A stretch of DNA of 5,602 bases from an uncultured Collinsella sp. (GTDB lineage: Bacteria; Actinomycetota; Coriobacteriia; Coriobacteriales; Coriobacteriaceae): the NCBI GenBank assembly GCA_900764415.1, contig CAAFOA010000396.1:1-5602 (forward strand). The letters run 5' to 3'. How positions within the stretch are numbered: the first letter of the stretch is position 1; each line of letters starts with the position of its first letter. Below the pieces are notes generated by a model that had not been told where the DNA came from, did no database searches, and worked only from the letters and a program-made list of their open reading frames with translations. Of the stretch, positions 4,392-5,602 are shown piece by piece. The translations under genes and the position numbers were made by a program.

Positions 4392-5602
4392 GAAAGTTTG
4401 CTCCTTCCCGATCTTGTTTGCGCTGCTTGCCCTTCTGATCGGCACCTGCGCGGTTGTGTTCCCCGCATCCGCGCAGGCCGCGCCGACCTTGACCGGTTCC
4501 ATCACGGTGAGCGGCACCGTGGCGAGCAGCTACGACGCCCACCAGATCTTTAGCGCCAACGTCGTCGACGGCGACAACGACGCCAAGATCGCCACCGACC
4601 TCGTTTGGGCAAGCGACGCCGCCCGCGACGCCGCGCTGCCTGTGTTGCACAGCGCCGGCATGCCCAAATCCCAGACCACTGCGCAGGAAGCTGCCGAGTG
4701 GCTCAACGCCGATTCCCACCTTACGAGCGCGCTGAGCGCACGGCTCGCTCGTTCCCTCCAGAGCTCTGGTGCCGTGTCCGTGGCCCTTAACGCGGGCAGG
4801 GCGGCCGAGCTACCCTGTGGCTACTGGCTCATCGTCGCCGACGACGACGCCATCGCCCAGGGCGAGGCCGGCACCGCGCCGATTATGGCCCTGGTGGGCG
4901 GCAGTGCCGTAACCGTCAAGCCCAAGGCCGCGACGCCCAAGGTGTCCAAGCACGTGCTGGAGGACAGCACCGCCGCCTGGCAGAAGGCCGCCGACGCCAC
5001 GGTCGCCGACGACCTGTACTGGCGCCTCTCTGCCACGGTCCCGGCGGGGCTCACGGCATACGACACCTATGCGGTGCAGTTCGTCGACACCATGAGCGCG
5101 GGGCTCGATCCCTCCAAGGTCGCCGCGAGCATGCGCGTGTACGTGGCGGCGGGCGCGGACGGCGGCTTCGGCGCCGTCTCGGCCGGCAAGGACGGGCGCG
5201 CCGGCACCGAGCCCGCGAAGGGCTGGACCGACATCACGGCCCAGTGCAGGGTCTCGGTCGACGGCAAGACCTTCACCGTGCGCACCGGCGACCTCATCGC
5301 CGCGCTCGGCGGGGCCGACGCCTTTACCGCGGGCGCCCGCGTGGTCGCCGTGTACAATGCGCCGCTCACCAGCGCATGCAACCACGGCATCGCGAAGGGC
5401 AACCCCAACGAGGTCTACCTGCGCTACCCGCGCTCTCCCTTTGCCGACCAGTCCGGCGACGCCGGCTTCACCCGCACGCCGAGCGACGATGCGTGCGCCT
5501 ACACCTGGGATCTCGCGCTCACCAAGCGCGGCAGCGACGGCGACAAGCCGCTTGCCGGGGCGGTCCTGAGCATTGCCGACGACCGCGGTCGCACGCTGGC
5601 GG
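4384..5602 (+). CDS. Fimbrial backbone pilin with isopeptide-forming D2 domain (3' partial)
   Basis: The frame opens at GTG 4384 and runs without a stop to the window end, giving 406 residues. Residues 1-32 are a signal peptide (hydrophobic core 8-27, cleavage SAQA|AP). The N-terminal domain (about 35-175) has the GSITVSGTV...YDAHQIFSANV pattern of FimA-type pilins. VTVKPK (176-181) sits where these pilins carry the pilin motif, making Lys181 the likely sortase nucleophile. The D2 domain (about 185-350) resembles the RrgB/FimA K-to-N isopeptide domain: K189 in PKVSKHV, W199, acidic D235 in QFVDTMSAGLD, and N342 in NEVYLRY. A CnaB/SpaA-type D3 begins at WDLALTKRG (K381) with PLAGAVLSI and is cut by the window end. 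Known family role: the polymerised shaft of sortase-built pili, which suits its place after the adhesin gene. The sorting signal is out of view. The mature part has four cysteines (145, 288, 332, 371). GC is very high: 82% in row 5161-5220. Confidence is high for the family, moderate for the backbone role. Confidence 0.88.
   Translation, partial: MNKKVCSFPILFALLALLIGTCAVVFPASAQAAPTLTGSITVSGTVASSYDAHQIFSANVVDGDNDAKIATDLVWASDAARDAALPVLHSAGMPKSQTTAQEAAEWLNADSHLTSALSARLARSLQSSGAVSVALNAGRAAELPCGYWLIVADDDAIAQGEAGTAPIMALVGGSAVTVKPKAATPKVSKHVLEDSTAAWQKAADATVADDLYWRLSATVPAGLTAYDTYAVQFVDTMSAGLDPSKVAASMRVYVAAGADGGFGAVSAGKDGRAGTEPAKGWTDITAQCRVSVDGKTFTVRTGDLIAALGGADAFTAGARVVAVYNAPLTSACNHGIAKGNPNEVYLRYPRSPFADQSGDAGFTRTPSDDACAYTWDLALTKRGSDGDKPLAGAVLSIADDRGRTLA

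Noticed and set aside
4432..4449. Lipobox-like cysteine in the pilin signal peptide (LIGTC)
   Set aside because: Thr precedes the Cys, and a clear AQA|AP signal peptidase I site follows ten residues later.
3264..4517. Long minus-strand open frame (417 codons) opposite the adhesin C-terminus and pilin start
   Set aside because: Its Gly/Arg/Val-rich low-complexity translation is typical of antisense frames in GC-rich DNA, and it crosses the junction of two real genes.
4810..5385. Minus-strand frame (191 codons) opposite the backbone pilin
   Set aside because: It is an antisense shadow; the plus-strand GTG frame through the same bases carries a signal peptide, pilin motif and D2 domain residues.

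Overview
The window looks like chromosome from a high-GC Gram-positive gut-type actinobacterium, most likely a Coriobacteriia member close to Collinsella. That is an inference from codon style, from the choice-of-anchor A plus SpaA surface-protein style, and from the LPLSG sorting signal; no species call is possible from the sequence alone. All three genes seen lie on the + strand.

Layout: (1) Positions 2-643 hold the 3' part of a HAD-superfamily (Cof-type) phosphatase, an ordinary housekeeping-type gene that starts before the window. (2) Positions 644-1148 are a 505-base gap without a gene. It turns abruptly AT-rich (row 901-960 is 30% GC, against 72% in row 61-120 of the HAD gene). It contains an imperfect terminator-like hairpin, two 16-base palindromes, a 10-bp inverted repeat, a duplicated promoter-like block, a recurring GAGCAA hexamer, and an 8-bp stem-loop in the predicted 5' leader. 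(3) Positions 1149-4391 encode a 1080-residue, secreted, sortase-anchored pilus adhesin: signal peptide, Ser/Thr/Glu-rich linker, choice-of-anchor A head, two SpaA (CnaB-like) domains, an FctA/Spy0128-like domain, and an LPLSG sorting signal. (4) Starting at a GTG at 4384, overlapping the adhesin stop by 8 bases and open to the end of the window, is a second secreted protein. It has the domain order of a sortase-assembled backbone pilin: N-terminal FimA-like domain, VKPK pilin-type motif, isopeptide-forming D2 domain, and the start of a CnaB/SpaA-type D3.

The two pilus genes are best read as the first genes of a pilus operon (large tip or accessory adhesin first, backbone second). A class C sortase would be expected just beyond the window. 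The operon has its own AT-rich, repeat-rich control region and translational coupling between the two subunits. The system type is known (SpaA/FimA-type pili). The less ordinary parts are the control region, the head domain with its head-distal linker, the non-canonical LPLSG signal, the four cysteines in the backbone pilin, and the steep GC gradient along the operon.
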